Shown piece after piece: positions 23,215 through 33,861 of a stretch of 64,000 nt of DNA. Position 1 is the stretch's first letter. Each line of letters opens with the position of its first letter. A program made the translations under genes and the position numbers. Under the pieces are notes generated by a model. It did not search any database and had not been told where the DNA came from. It was given only the letters and a program-made list of their open reading frames with translations. Origin of the DNA: Pseudofabraea citricarpa (lineage: Eukaryota; Ascomycota; Leotiomycetes; Helotiales; Dermateaceae); NCBI GenBank assembly GCA_029641185.1, contig JAPWGK010000010.1, positions 806,001 to 870,000 on the forward strand, given 5' to 3'.

Positions 23215-25047
23215 ATGGCATGGAAACCACGTACCCTTGCGATGCCAGCAATTCCAGAGCAGCAGATAAATTCCAACTCGCCGCCGGCATACCTACAAGA
23301 CCTCAAGATCATAGAAGAAGCCGAGGCGCCCACCAGAGTTTCGCACTGGCGAATAGTGCGGGAGCCAGCTCTACTCACACATGAGGTTCTCCGGCATCAA
23401 TGGAATGGGAGAGGGACTGTTGAGGAACCGTTTCTGGTAGATTGGATCCCTTCAGATTCTCGGAACCCCATGAACTTCTCGCGTCTAACTAAATGGTTGG
23501 TTACGAGCGTATCTGCATTCTCGACATTAGCTATGGCCTTCTCGTCCTCAGCGTATGCAGGTGGAGTCACAGATCTTGAAGAGAGATTCAACGTCTCTAG
23601 CCAAATCGCATTACTCGGCGTCTCCTTATTTGTTTTTGGATTTGCGATTGGTCCGCTATTCTGGGCGCCCATGAGTGAACTCTACGGTCGGCGGAACATC
23701 TTCGTCATCGCTTATGGGCTTTTCGTGCTTTTCAACATCGCCGCGACATTATCGCAGTCGATTGTGCAACTTATCGTCTTTCGTTTCTTTGCTGGCGCGT
23801 TTGGATCGGCGACACTTACTAATACAGGTGGGATGATTTCCGATATGTTTACGGCTGAGGAGCGCGGACTGGCGAGTAGCATCTTTGCTTGTGCGCCGTT
23901 CATGGGCCCCGTAATTGGACCGATTACTGGAGGGTTTCTGGGTGAAGCCCGTGGCTGGTTGGGAATTGGAACGTTGATATCGATACTTACTTACGTTCTC
24001 TGGATCATCTATTATCTTGCAGTTCCCGAGACATATGCACCATCGCTACTCCGGAGCCGAGCGACCAAGCTGTCGAAATATAGGTTAGAGGTATACGTTA
24101 GTCGACTGGATCATATCAAAAAGAAAGCAACATTTCGTCAGACGATCAGCACGGCGTTATCTCGCCCCTGGCTTTTGCTTTTCGCTGAGCCTATTGTATT
24201 CTTGCTCTCGCTATATATGGCCATCATCTTCGGAACGATGTATATGATGTTTGCTGCATACCCGATTGTATTTCAGCAGGGATATGGATTTAGTGCTGGA
24301 GTTGCAGGACTGGCATTTCTTGGTATTGCCGTGGGCATGATAATAGCACTGGTATACATGTTATTCCAGAATAAGAGTTACGTCAAGATTGCAAAAGCAT
24401 CACCGGGTGGAAAAGCGCCGCCTGAGGCTCGCTTGTTGCCTTGTATGATAGGAGGTATTGCGGCACCAGTTGGGTTATTTTGGTTTGCATGGACAAATGA
24501 CCCGTCCTTTCACGTAGGATATTCTTCGGATCTTTTCAATGGCAATGGACTAACGCATTATTAGTTTTTGGTCTGTATTGCAGGCACTGTACCATTCGGA
24601 TTTGGAATGGTACTTATCTTTCTCAGTATCATGAACTACCTCGTCGATACATATCTAATTTACGCCGCATCAGTTCTTGCAGCCAACGCTGCTCTGCGTT
24701 CTCTTTTTGGAGCCGCATTTCCCCTTTTTACCAAATATATGTTTCAGAAATTGGGTGTTCACGTGGCATCGAGTATTCCTGCTGGCTTATCATTACTCTG
24801 TGCGCCGATGCCATTTTTGTTCTACCGATACGGAGCGAGGATCAGAGCGAGGGGAAAATATGTGACCGAGGTCAAGAAGATTCTGGCTCAGATGGCAGCT
24901 AAAAACCAGCCTGTTGAGAAGAAGAAGGATCTTGATGAGTTAAGCTATGAGCGTCCTTGTTATGGGAGAGCTTGTCTAGGATGCTCGAATGAGCTCGACT
25001 CGCTATTCAAATGCCGGAATAATCGGCAATCTGTAATACCCTTTTAA
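23215..25047 (+). CDS. MFS drug/metabolite exporter (DHA1-like) of the cluster
   Basis: Two exons, 23215-24513 and 24565-25047, with a 51-bp intron (GTAGGA, branch CTAAC, acceptor TTAG). An in-frame stop just before the acceptor would look like a nonsense mutation if the intron were missed. The 593-residue protein has a cytosolic N-terminus with the family stretch DWIPSDSRNPMNFS, then twelve hydrophobic segments. The signature FWAPMSELYGRRN is the DHA1 motif A, and GPVIGPITGGFLGE is the motif C of drug/H+ antiporters. It is expected in the plasma membrane, exporting the polyketide or other toxic compounds. An overlapping ATG 10 bp upstream is out of frame. The C-terminus is charged and cytosolic. 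Confidence 0.92.
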
Positions 25048-25220
25048 GTTGAGATATTGAATCTACCTACTTATGCAAAAAAAAATTATAAGCTCAGTAC
25101 TTCAAAACACTCTCATGTGCGCCTAAATCTAGTGAAATTCCTATGCCAAAATCAGTAGTCAATGTCCGAACTCTACCCCAACGCAAAATCTATCTAAGTG
25201 ACAGACCGGAGAGAGTTCTT
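25048..25220. other. Short convergent intergenic spacer
   Basis: A 173-bp spacer between the convergent MFS and alpha/beta-hydrolase genes. It contains an A-run at about 25078-25085. Confidence 0.6.
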
Positions 25221-27456
25221 TCAGGACCAAGCCGCTATTCCAGTCATCGCAATCCACATCTTCTCTTCATCTGATCCAAGTTTTCGGCAGTCGCCATTCT
25301 GATCTTCGTGTAGACAACCGATAAAGGGCTTATACTCAGGTATGCATACCCTCTCAGGCTCCGGTAACGCCCCAGTCTGGAAATAGTCTCGAAGAATCTT
25401 GCCGGTGCAGATAGAAGGATTTGAGTAAGAACAATGCTGCGACGAAGATCAGTCATCTCCTTATAGTGATCTATATATATTGTAACTCACTCCTTCAGAA
25501 TCTTGCTGTAATACAACAGATCCTGGAAATAGCGTTGAGACCCTTTTAGCACTATATGGTGATCAGGATATATTCAGAGTAAGAAGCGGTGATACTGACT
25601 TCCTTAACGGTGTTACAGTATCGTGAGTGTTGCCGATGATCAATAGAGGATGGGAAGTGTTCCCTGATACTTGACCTGCAAAGCATAAGCGATCATTATA
25701 AAGGTAAGTAATTAGCAAGGAGATGTATAAGACCTTCGAAAGCCCAAACTGGTTGTACTTTAAATCCAAGACATGCCAACTTATTCTCTGACCAACTTCC
25801 ACTCAGCCATCTACTTTGATCTGTCAACTCAGCCAGGTATTCTTTGAATTCGTCCTTTGTAATATTTGTTAAGCCGCCCGTATCCATACAGGTAATGGAC
25901 CTTGTGGTTCCCATGCCAGAAATATAATTGCTAGACACACATGCGTCGGAGAAAGGACCATCCTCTTGACATTCCACTGTGATCTCGGCAGCCTTAAGTC
26001 TTTCTTGTTTAATACTCGCTATTCTTGTCGCATTCCCGATGCTTAATTCTGAGAGGAGAGTAAAGAAGTCTTCTGTGAATGCGTATGAAAAATACATGGC
26101 CGTCAGCATTCCAAGATAGACATCGCCGTAAGTAACGACTTCAGGCCCTCTACTCCCAGATGCTGGCACGGGAATGGGATCGTTTTTCAAACCCAACATG
26201 ATCGCCTCAAACCGGATCTCCACATCCTTTCCTGAATTACCTGTATATAGCGGGCATTTTTCTGGCCCTGCCTCATAGCAGTAGTCGCAGAATTTTGTAA
26301 TTATCATGTCAGCATCTTGCAAGTTGGTAAGCCAACCCCCTTTGTAGTGATCGGCAGGATCCACTACACCATCAATGACAACACGACCAACACGTTCAGG
26401 GTGCATTGCTGAGAAAGTCTGGCCAAGAAGTGTGCCGTAGCTGAATCCCCAATACATGAGCTTCTCACCTCCTTTCTTCCATGCGGTACGGCGGACAACT
26501 TCTTGTAAGCGAGCAGGATTAGAACTGATGCGCACTTGAGCATCATTTGTGATAATCCGTTCAGCTTCTGCTTGCCTCCATTCTCCATGTCGTTCAATGA
26601 TCTCCACCATGTCTTCCACAACCTGTGCAGTATTTACGTGTCGAATCATATCGTCCTCATCTTGCTCGCGTGAGCAGCTCCCACCCAGCGCAAACAATCT
26701 TGACCATTCATAACCCAACAAGGGCTCTGAAGACCAGAGGTGAGAATAATCAGGGAAATGAAGTAGCCAAGCTTGTTGATTAAAGGCGTCTGGAAAGCAT
26801 TTGAGGAGCGGTGTGGTATTATTGACACCTCTCGGATCAAAACTAATGATATCGAAATACTTTCCCGTTTCTGTAGGTGAGTCGAGAATCGTCTGTGCAT
26901 ATTTGCCTGCGCTGAGAACCTGATGCACACCTGATTCGCCGGGACCACCTGATTCCTATAGTCAGTACGGAGAAAGCATCACTCTTGAAGCCGCTTAGCT
27001 GACCGGGATTCATTATAATAGCTCCGCCATATCTCTCGTCGGTCACGGATACCTTTGCTGGAGACTTGATGACTGCTATCGATGCTCTTGATCCTGAATC
27101 ACGGTTTGTTGCGTTCCAGTTTAGCGGCACGTCCAACCTAGCACAAAAGTACTCGCCAAAGCATCTCGTATACTTCAACTGCTTATCTGGTGTGATCTAT
27201 ACATATTTCAGCAACCGACCCGAACAGATGCAAATATCTCACTGATACTGACATTGGTCCAACGAAATGATGCCTCATCCATATTGCTTTGTTCCTGTCT
27301 GGAAAACCATAATATAGCTGTATCCCGAGGAGCCACACTCCAATATCCAACCATCAATAACGCACTAAACAGGCAAAAGTGCCATTTTTGTCGCCGCCAA
27401 GCATGACCTGTTGGTGCTGGTATGGGAGCATCGATATAAGTGGAGGTTTTGCCCAT
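25221..27456 (-). CDS. Membrane-anchored alpha/beta-hydrolase, SCP1/TAP (prolyl-aminopeptidase-like) family
   Basis: Six exons: 27456-27253, 27196-27004, 26948-25734, 25675-25600, 25551-25491 and 25436-25221; introns are 48-58 bp. The product is 654 residues. The N-terminus (MGKTSTYIDAPIPAPTG) is followed by one hydrophobic segment (HFCLFSALLMVGYW), so it is a type II membrane protein or secretory precursor. The oxyanion motif NPGGPGESG is restored only when exons 2 and 3 join at 27004/26948. The catalytic triad is S302 in WGFSYG, D556 in GNTHDTVTP and H584 in DSEGHCS; the TAP-type C-terminal domain is cysteine rich. Related fungal proteins are annotated as tripeptidyl-peptidases or TAP-like hydrolases, and several sit in metabolite clusters. 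It converges on the MFS gene; a role in product processing is plausible but not shown. Confidence 0.88.
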
Positions 27457-29113
27457 GGTGTCTTTCTAATGTCTTTTAAAAATATCGACTTCAACAGAGG
27501 CTTCCTCGTGTGAATAGGAAGGAGAAACTCATGATTTGGCTATTACTGCTTAAAAAGGCACAATCCAAGTGAGCTATCGTGTCGTATCAGTAATGGCACA
27601 GAAATTATGGGTGGCATTCTATCTTATCAGATGGATCCATATTTCTCTACTTGATTGGCTGGGATTCATCTTGGTGGTTCTATCCTTCTAGAAGTGGTTT
27701 AGTTAAGCTGACGGGTGTTCCCGGTCGTCGAATCAGCTTCGCATAGTGACATAAAAGTCGATGGCACACAGGAAATATGGCTTGATTGATTGTGGATGAA
27801 CATGTACGCATGACTTCATTAACCAATTAAGTATTTCTTCCAAACCCCCAGCAAGCGCTGTAGAAGAAGGGCAGTCATGTGGAAAGTAAACTTGTCAAGG
27901 TTTAACCTCGGCAAATCAGAAGACTCAGTCGCCCAGTGATTTCGAAAGTAATCGGAACCTACCTAAAAAGAGATGTTGTATAATTCGAAATCAACTTCAA
28001 GCTACGACTTAAATAATTTTAAATTTATTCTACTTTTCTTAGTTGCGCTAGAACTATTATAGCTAGCTGCATAATTTTCCTGCGTCTTGTTCGGTTAATC
28101 GTGCCATCCATCCACATGAGTGTAACGAGCATTTGAATTAGAGTAGCTCACAAGTCTTTTGTTTAGGAGAATTTTCCTAAGTATACAGAAAGCTTGCCTT
28201 TTGCTCCTTACTACGCTCCTTTGAAAGCTTAAAAGTATTACAGAGCGTTGAATCCGTAGTTCCCAAGACTGTTATTGACCAGTAGTGCCACAACAAAGGT
28301 CATGTAATATTCTACACAATAATTGATTGGAGGGAATTGAGAGAAAGAAAAACGAGAAACGGGGGGAAAACAGGAACCGAAGCATTGAGCTGATAGACAT
28401 AGGTAACCCCTACGGCCACGTATCTATTTGCAAAACAGAAAGGCCGCCCCCAGATGTCTTCAACTTTCTCTCCGATTACATTTGACCCAAACACCTTTCC
28501 TCCGTGTCTTAATTTCTCCATCTTTACTCGTTGAGAATGATAATATCCTAATCCATTTATCGGCGAAAAAGAAGTCCAGACTCTCCCGCCTAGCATCTCT
28601 CTACAAACCTGATGTTTGGATGTGCAACAAGTCCCTCAGCACCTTCGGCGTTATGAGCACTTGTAGGAGGCGGAATCTCGACAATTTCGGGTGTCCTTAG
28701 AGCTTATGATTTATGCACTTTTTGTAAATTGAAGTAGGTTAGGTAGCTAGGTACGCAATGCCGTTTTGCAGATTCCTCTTTGCGTGAAATAGAAAAAAAG
28801 GAGTCCCGTGATCCACGGCCTTCGCTCGATGTTAGCCCGAAATTACACCCCGCAGAGCCGGCATAAACCCCGCAAACCCCAGAAACAAGAAGAAGATCTT
28901 ATTTAAAAGTGGCTATTGAGAACGAGTCCTTGCAGCTAGAACGAACAATACGTAACGTAGGATCCAAGGATTCTGCAAAGGTGGGAGAACAAAAGTCTTA
29001 AATTTCTACATGTATCCCATTTAGCCGGTAGGGAAAAGGGTATAACTATACTCGAACGTCTCCAGTATTATTCAAAATGCACCGAGATTTCTATATCGTT
29101 CGCCGGTGCTATA
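27457..29113. other. Divergent intergenic region between alpha/beta-hydrolase and six-hairpin glycosidase
   Basis: 1,657 bp with AT-rich centre (27960-28100). Two TTAGCC hexamers (28832-28837 and 29021-29026), the reverse complement of the XlnR-type site GGCTAA, lie upstream of the glycosidase ATG at 29114. No gene is supported. Confidence 0.45.
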
Positions 29114-31207
29114 ATGAAGATTAGTTTCTGCTGTCTTTTGTTCTGCGGGGCCCAGTATGCGGTTTCAGAAGCTATTGATCGACGAGCGGTTGTCGAACGG
29201 TTCAATCCCGTGCGGAATGCGAGCTCGCCAACAACACCGCTTCAATTAGGCAATGGCAACTTTGCTTTCGGTGCAGATGTGACAGGATTGCAGACTTTTC
29301 TCCCGTACAATACTCTTTCCAGCTGGGGATGGCACAATATGAGTTTGCCCACGACAATAAACCAAACGCAGCCAGGGGACTTCACCGGCTTGAATTGGGA
29401 AACCCATGGTCGCTTGGTTAACTATGCGCAACCTAATCCTGCTGAGCCGGATATCTCCACTTGGCTTATTCAAAACCCACAGAGAATTAATCTCGGTCGG
29501 GTAGGGGTTTGGTTTAATGGGCGGAATATCAGTGAGGATATGTTACTTGAGAAAGGACAGGAATTGCATCTTTGGGAAGGCAGTCTGGAGTCTTGGTTCT
29601 CTTTTGAGGGCAGGGAAGTTCGGGTCAAGACTTGGGTAGATCCAGTCCAGGATACAGTAGCCGTGAAGTTGACGGGAACCGGGTTGGCGGACGGCAAAAC
29701 TGGCATATTCTTTGATTATCCCTACGCGGATAACTTGAAATTCGATGCACCGTTCGTCGGCACTTATGAGGGTGTTGGCAACCACTCGACCAAAATAAAA
29801 ACGAATGGAAGCGAAGCAATTATCCAGCATAATATGGATGCAACGACATACTATACAACGATTGTATGGGAGCAAGAAGCATCAATAGCAGGTCCCTTAA
29901 ACGGCACACATCGCTACGTCCTAAAACCTAATGTTGGAAGCAGTGAACTATCATTCACAATTAACTTTTCTCCAACACCGACCACTGAGCCACTTGATAG
30001 CGAGGCAGTCTCTACAAACGCTGAAGACTGGTGGGCAGAGTATTGGAACGAAGGAGCTTTCATCGACCTCACGTCTACAAACGCTTCGAGTGACGCAATA
30101 GAGCTTCAGCGACGAATCATCCTTTCACAATATCTTTTAGCAGTCAACTCTGCTGCTCGAGACCCACCACAAGAATCAGGTCTTGTGAATAACGGTTGGT
30201 ATGGCAAGTTTCATCTAGAAATGTATCTTTGGAACACCGGTCATTTTGCACGTTGGGGACGATCCTATCTGCTTGAAAGGAGTATCGATGTGTACAAGAG
30301 ATTTCTGGAATCGAGTCTGGAACGAGCGACTGACCAAGGATATGAAGGTGCTAGATGGGGGAAGATGAGCGATCCCACTGGAAGATCAGCCCCAGGAGAA
30401 ATCAACTCATTGCTTATATGGCAGCAGCCACACCCGATGTATTTCGCTGAAATGCAATGGCGACAGGAACCATCCACAGAGACTTTAGAGCAGTGGGACG
30501 CAATACTCACTCACACCGCCGATTTCATGACATCATTTGCATGGTGGAATACCTCGACAAACGTTTATGACTTGGGACCTCCAATGTACCCGGTTTCGGA
30601 GAACACAAACCCCAATGCGACGATCAACCCAACATTTGAGCTAGCATATTGGCGATTTGGTCTACAAGTAGCCATATCGTGGAAAGAGAGACAAGAACTG
30701 CCAGTACCCGATAGTTGGGTACATGTAGTAAACAATCTTGCACCACTGCCAGTTATTGAAGACACCTACGCAGTGTACGAGGGGATTCCCGATATGTGGG
30801 TCGATGAAAACACAGTGTACGATCATCCGGGTATGGTTGGAATATACGGCCTTCTTCCACCAACGCCGGGCTTTAACATCACTGTTTCTGCGAACACAGC
30901 TGCACGCATCAGAACATCTTGGAATTTTGCCGAGCTGTATGGTTGGGACTTTTCCATGCTGGCAATGAACTCGGTCAGATTGGGTGACCCTGATGGCGCT
31001 ATCGCATATCTCCTGGACGAATTCTACCAATTCGATGATGCTGGATATGCGGTAGGTGGTACGAGAGTGCCAACTCCGTACATGCCCAGTTCCGGAGCTT
31101 TGTTATATGCGATAGCACTGATGGCTGGAGGTTGGGATGGAAGCGAGGGAGTACACTTCCCTGAAGGTTGGGTGGTCAGAGTAGAAGGATTTGAGCCTGC
31201 CATGTAA
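29114..31207 (+). CDS. Secreted six-hairpin glycosidase (GH65/GH95-like)
   Basis: An intronless 697-residue frame. It starts with a signal peptide (MKISFCCLLFCGAQYAVSEA). An N-terminal beta-sandwich-like region (LQLGNGNFAFGADVTGLQTF) is followed by an (alpha/alpha)6-barrel region with the diagnostic stretch KFHLEMYLWNTGHFARWGR (from K365), then QGYEGARWGKMSDP and LLIWQQPHPMYFAEMQWR. This architecture belongs to clan GH-L/GH-M type alpha-glycosidases related to GH65 and GH95. Many N-glycosylation sequons (NMS, NQT, NIS, NGT, NTS) fit an extracellular enzyme. The likely catalytic acid is in the EMYLWN segment by analogy, but I cannot assign family or substrate with certainty. It precedes an AA9 gene, suggesting plant-wall degradation. 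Confidence 0.8.
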   Translation: MKISFCCLLFCGAQYAVSEAIDRRAVVERFNPVRNASSPTTPLQLGNGNFAFGADVTGLQTFLPYNTLSSWGWHNMSLPTTINQTQPGDFTGLNWETHGRLVNYAQPNPAEPDISTWLIQNPQRINLGRVGVWFNGRNISEDMLLEKGQELHLWEGSLESWFSFEGREVRVKTWVDPVQDTVAVKLTGTGLADGKTGIFFDYPYADNLKFDAPFVGTYEGVGNHSTKIKTNGSEAIIQHNMDATTYYTTIVWEQEASIAGPLNGTHRYVLKPNVGSSELSFTINFSPTPTTEPLDSEAVSTNAEDWWAEYWNEGAFIDLTSTNASSDAIELQRRIILSQYLLAVNSAARDPPQESGLVNNGWYGKFHLEMYLWNTGHFARWGRSYLLERSIDVYKRFLESSLERATDQGYEGARWGKMSDPTGRSAPGEINSLLIWQQPHPMYFAEMQWRQEPSTETLEQWDAILTHTADFMTSFAWWNTSTNVYDLGPPMYPVSENTNPNATINPTFELAYWRFGLQVAISWKERQELPVPDSWVHVVNNLAPLPVIEDTYAVYEGIPDMWVDENTVYDHPGMVGIYGLLPPTPGFNITVSANTAARIRTSWNFAELYGWDFSMLAMNSVRLGDPDGAIAYLLDEFYQFDDAGYAVGGTRVPTPYMPSSGALLYAIALMAGGWDGSEGVHFPEGWVVRVEGFEPAM

Positions 31208-32192
31208 TGTATTCTGTCAGATGCAAGCAAAAGTTTGTTTTCACAAGCTACAAATGTATGGTAGGTTCTTACCTGTAAGTTTGTTCTCTGTGAGTCGATA
31301 TGCATTGTCTTGCCGCGCGCTTGAACTCTCTGAAAAGAGGGTTGAGGGTGCCTAACCGAGCCCCATAAACTCGGAGACAGGGCCCGAGATTTAGCGACCG
31401 AGCCCTGTAGCATTAATGGGTGTACACTGCAAACGGATGAACCATAGAACCATAAGTAGACAAATATATGCTCCAGCAGAGATACTGCCTGTCGTTGGGA
31501 TGAAAGCAGCTTGTTATAATCAACTTTTTCAATACCATAGGAAGGAACATATGGGATGAACTTGCAGAAAGGGACCCGGACGACCCCGTTTCACGGTAAC
31601 TTGGCATCCCCGATGCAGCCAATGACCACCCACAATTAACTTATAACTGCGACATCTAGCGCCATCTCGAATAAACAAATGCTAAGCATCGCCGCGACCA
31701 CGTAAGTCGGTCTGTTTGCATGCATTTAGGCGACGTGCCGATGAGATCATGTACAGCATCTCGGTGTCGTGTATATTGGCCAAGAGGACCTCCCACCGAC
31801 CTTGCCGCCTCCTTGGAAGCCCACGCTCATTCCGGGTCGTGCCTAAAGGGATTCGGTTCGGCGGAAGACAACTCGACTTGGTACAGTCACTGCACTTGAG
31901 AAAGTCTGCAGATTGTTTCGAGGTTAGCGCTCTGAATGTTTAATTTATTCGACCGTTTTCTTTGAAACGATGCGGCAGTCCAACAGCAACTCTTAGAGAT
32001 GACTTGCAAAGTGCAACGGGCCCGCCCCTCAGTCAGCTTGAGTATATAAGTTGAAGGTATTCTGTCGTTGATAATACCTTCTCCATTAAGCAAGCCTTTG
32101 ACTCCATTTCTCCCTTCCTTCAGCTTTTTTGCCTTCGCTCGACTATTCGTTCTTTACTCGTGTGATCTGTGATCCACATTCATTCATTCAAG
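31208..32192. other. Intergenic region upstream of AA9 gene
   Basis: Two copies of ACCGAGCCC lie at 31355-31363 and 31397-31405; the second overlaps GCCCTGT, which is inverted relative to ACAGGGC a little upstream and could form a small hairpin. The last 130 bp are a CT-rich leader for the AA9 gene. No further gene is seen. Confidence 0.45.
32043..32050 (+). promoter_or_regulatory. TATA box of the AA9 gene
   Basis: TATATAAG lies 143-150 bp before the ATG at 32193 and ahead of a CT-rich leader (ending in CATTCATTCATTCAAG). Confidence 0.5.
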
Positions 32193-33230
32193 ATGTTCTC
32201 CAAAGCCGCCATTGTCGCTTCGCTCCTTACCGCAGTCTCTGCTCATCAGAATCTTCATCAGTTCTGGGTCAACGATGTTTCCCCAGGTTACGAAGTCGCT
32301 ATCCGTAAAGCACCATCTAACAGCCCTGTCGTATGTTCTCTTCTATTCTTTTAGGGGTTGGAACCTCGACTAATATAGGTAGACTGATGTCACATCGAAC
32401 GATATCACGTGCAACGTGAACGGCAACACTGTCCCATCTGGTGTTGAGACAGCACCAGCAAATGCTGGTGACACCATCAAAGTTCAGTGGGATAGCTCTT
32501 CTCATCCAGGACCAATCCAACACTATCTATTTGGCCCTGTTGACGATGCCGCCCAAGCCACCGGCATTGGTTCGTGGTTCAAGATTGACGAATTCACTGA
32601 AGTCAACGGAACCTGGGCAAACGAAATCATGCTTGCTCAGAACATGACCCATGAATTTACTCTTCCTACCGGACTTCCCAGTGGAGACTATCTCCTCCGA
32701 TCTGAGATGTTAGCCCTTCACGGCGCTCAAACACTCGGTGGTGGACAGTTGTAAGTCACAGGAAATCACAAGATATCCATTAAAAACTAATTTCTTTCAG
32801 CTATATTGGTTGCATGCAATTGAAGGTCACTGGTACCGCCACCGAGACCTGCACACCCAGTGTTGAGTTACCCGGTGCTTACAGCGAGACCGACCCAGGA
32901 ATCTATATCCCTAACGTCTATAACGGTTTCGACATCACAACTTACGTTGCTCCGGGAGGAGATGTAGCCGTCTGTGGAGCAGGATCTGGTTCTGCCCCTG
33001 CTAGTAGCGCTGTTGTCGCCTCGAGCACATCTGCTGCTGTTGTGGCTTCCAGTGCTGCTATCAGCTCTTCAACTTCCGTTTCCGTTGCCGCAGCTTCGAC
33101 TACTTCCGTGGCTCAAGTTTCCGGTGCTGTTCCAACGACACTCCAAACTGTCGTTGCCAGCTCTTCTGCTACAAGTGCAGCTGCTCCAGTTGCCACCACA
33201 GATCCCGCAGAAGAGTATGAGTGCTCATAG
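32193..33230 (+). CDS. AA9 lytic polysaccharide monooxygenase
   Basis: Three exons, 32193-32330, 32383-32750 and 32801-33230 (introns 52 and 50 bp); 311 residues. Signal peptide MFSKAAIVASLLTAVSA ends exactly before H18, which becomes the N-terminal copper-binding histidine of the brace. The second copper His is H87 in SSSHPGPIQHYL, and the axial Tyr region is the conserved QFYIGCMQL at the last splice junction (Y170). These are the AA9 hallmarks; the enzymes cleave cellulose or related beta-glucans oxidatively with H2O2 or O2. The first intron must end at GTAG (32382), since the earlier AG puts a stop in frame. The C-terminus is a 70-residue Ser/Ala/Val/Thr-rich tail ending EEYECS, without a CBM1. 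It was probably heavily O-glycosylated. Confidence 0.95.
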
Positions 33231-33861
33231 ATGCAGCCAGTGTGAGAAGAAGTGTATTATACAAGCTGTGAAGATGCAACATTATATTTTCTCTGTAAAT
33301 AGTTTAGCGAAGGGAGATTGTCCAAAATATAACACCATGTCCTGATGGTTTACCAATTACCAAGAACTCTCCCCATGTGACCAGACTTTAAATCCTCAAT
33401 ACTCATGTACTAAAGTTATTTCACAACTTTTCTGGATTTTTCTATTCTTTTTCTTAATTTGACGTGTCTATGTTAACTCAATAGTATAAGTATTCTAACG
33501 CATACTTGATTTTTCTCTGGATGTGTACCAAGATAACATCAATGCGTTGTTCGGGTATATGTAAGCGCTAAAGTGTTGCGGATAGGGGACCTCAGGCTTG
33601 TCAAAAAAAGTCTATGACGACATTACCTACGTACAGAAGTACACATCACCGCATCTTGTGCAAGGTAACAAAAGACAGTCATATCAAAAGTCGATAAGTT
33701 AGGTTATTCGGCCTTTGGTTTTGCCGGTCGCACTGATATTCTGTTAGTGCTTACGCGATAAAACGTTTCACAGCTTTGCTCTCAGGGTTATATATATCTT
33801 CTCTCCCTTGGTGAAGAACGATTATTCCCAGGCAAAAATTTCCATTAAACATCACAAAGCT
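33231..33861. other. Intergenic region upstream of second FAD monooxygenase
   Basis: AT-rich 3' flank and promoter. No coding frame beyond the flanking genes. Confidence 0.5.
33789..33797 (+). promoter_or_regulatory. TATA box of the second FAD monooxygenase
   Basis: TATATATAT, 65-73 bp before the ATG at 33862, followed by CTTCTCTCCC. Confidence 0.45.

Noticed and set aside
24514..24567. Frameshift or nonsense mutation splitting the MFS gene
   Set aside because: A 51-bp intron with CTAAC branch site and TTAG acceptor restores one frame in line with the family.
31355..31410. Transcription terminator or riboswitch hairpin
   Set aside because: Only a 7-bp inverted pair (ACAGGGC/GCCCTGT) with a long loop; fungal genes do not use such terminators and nothing else supports it.
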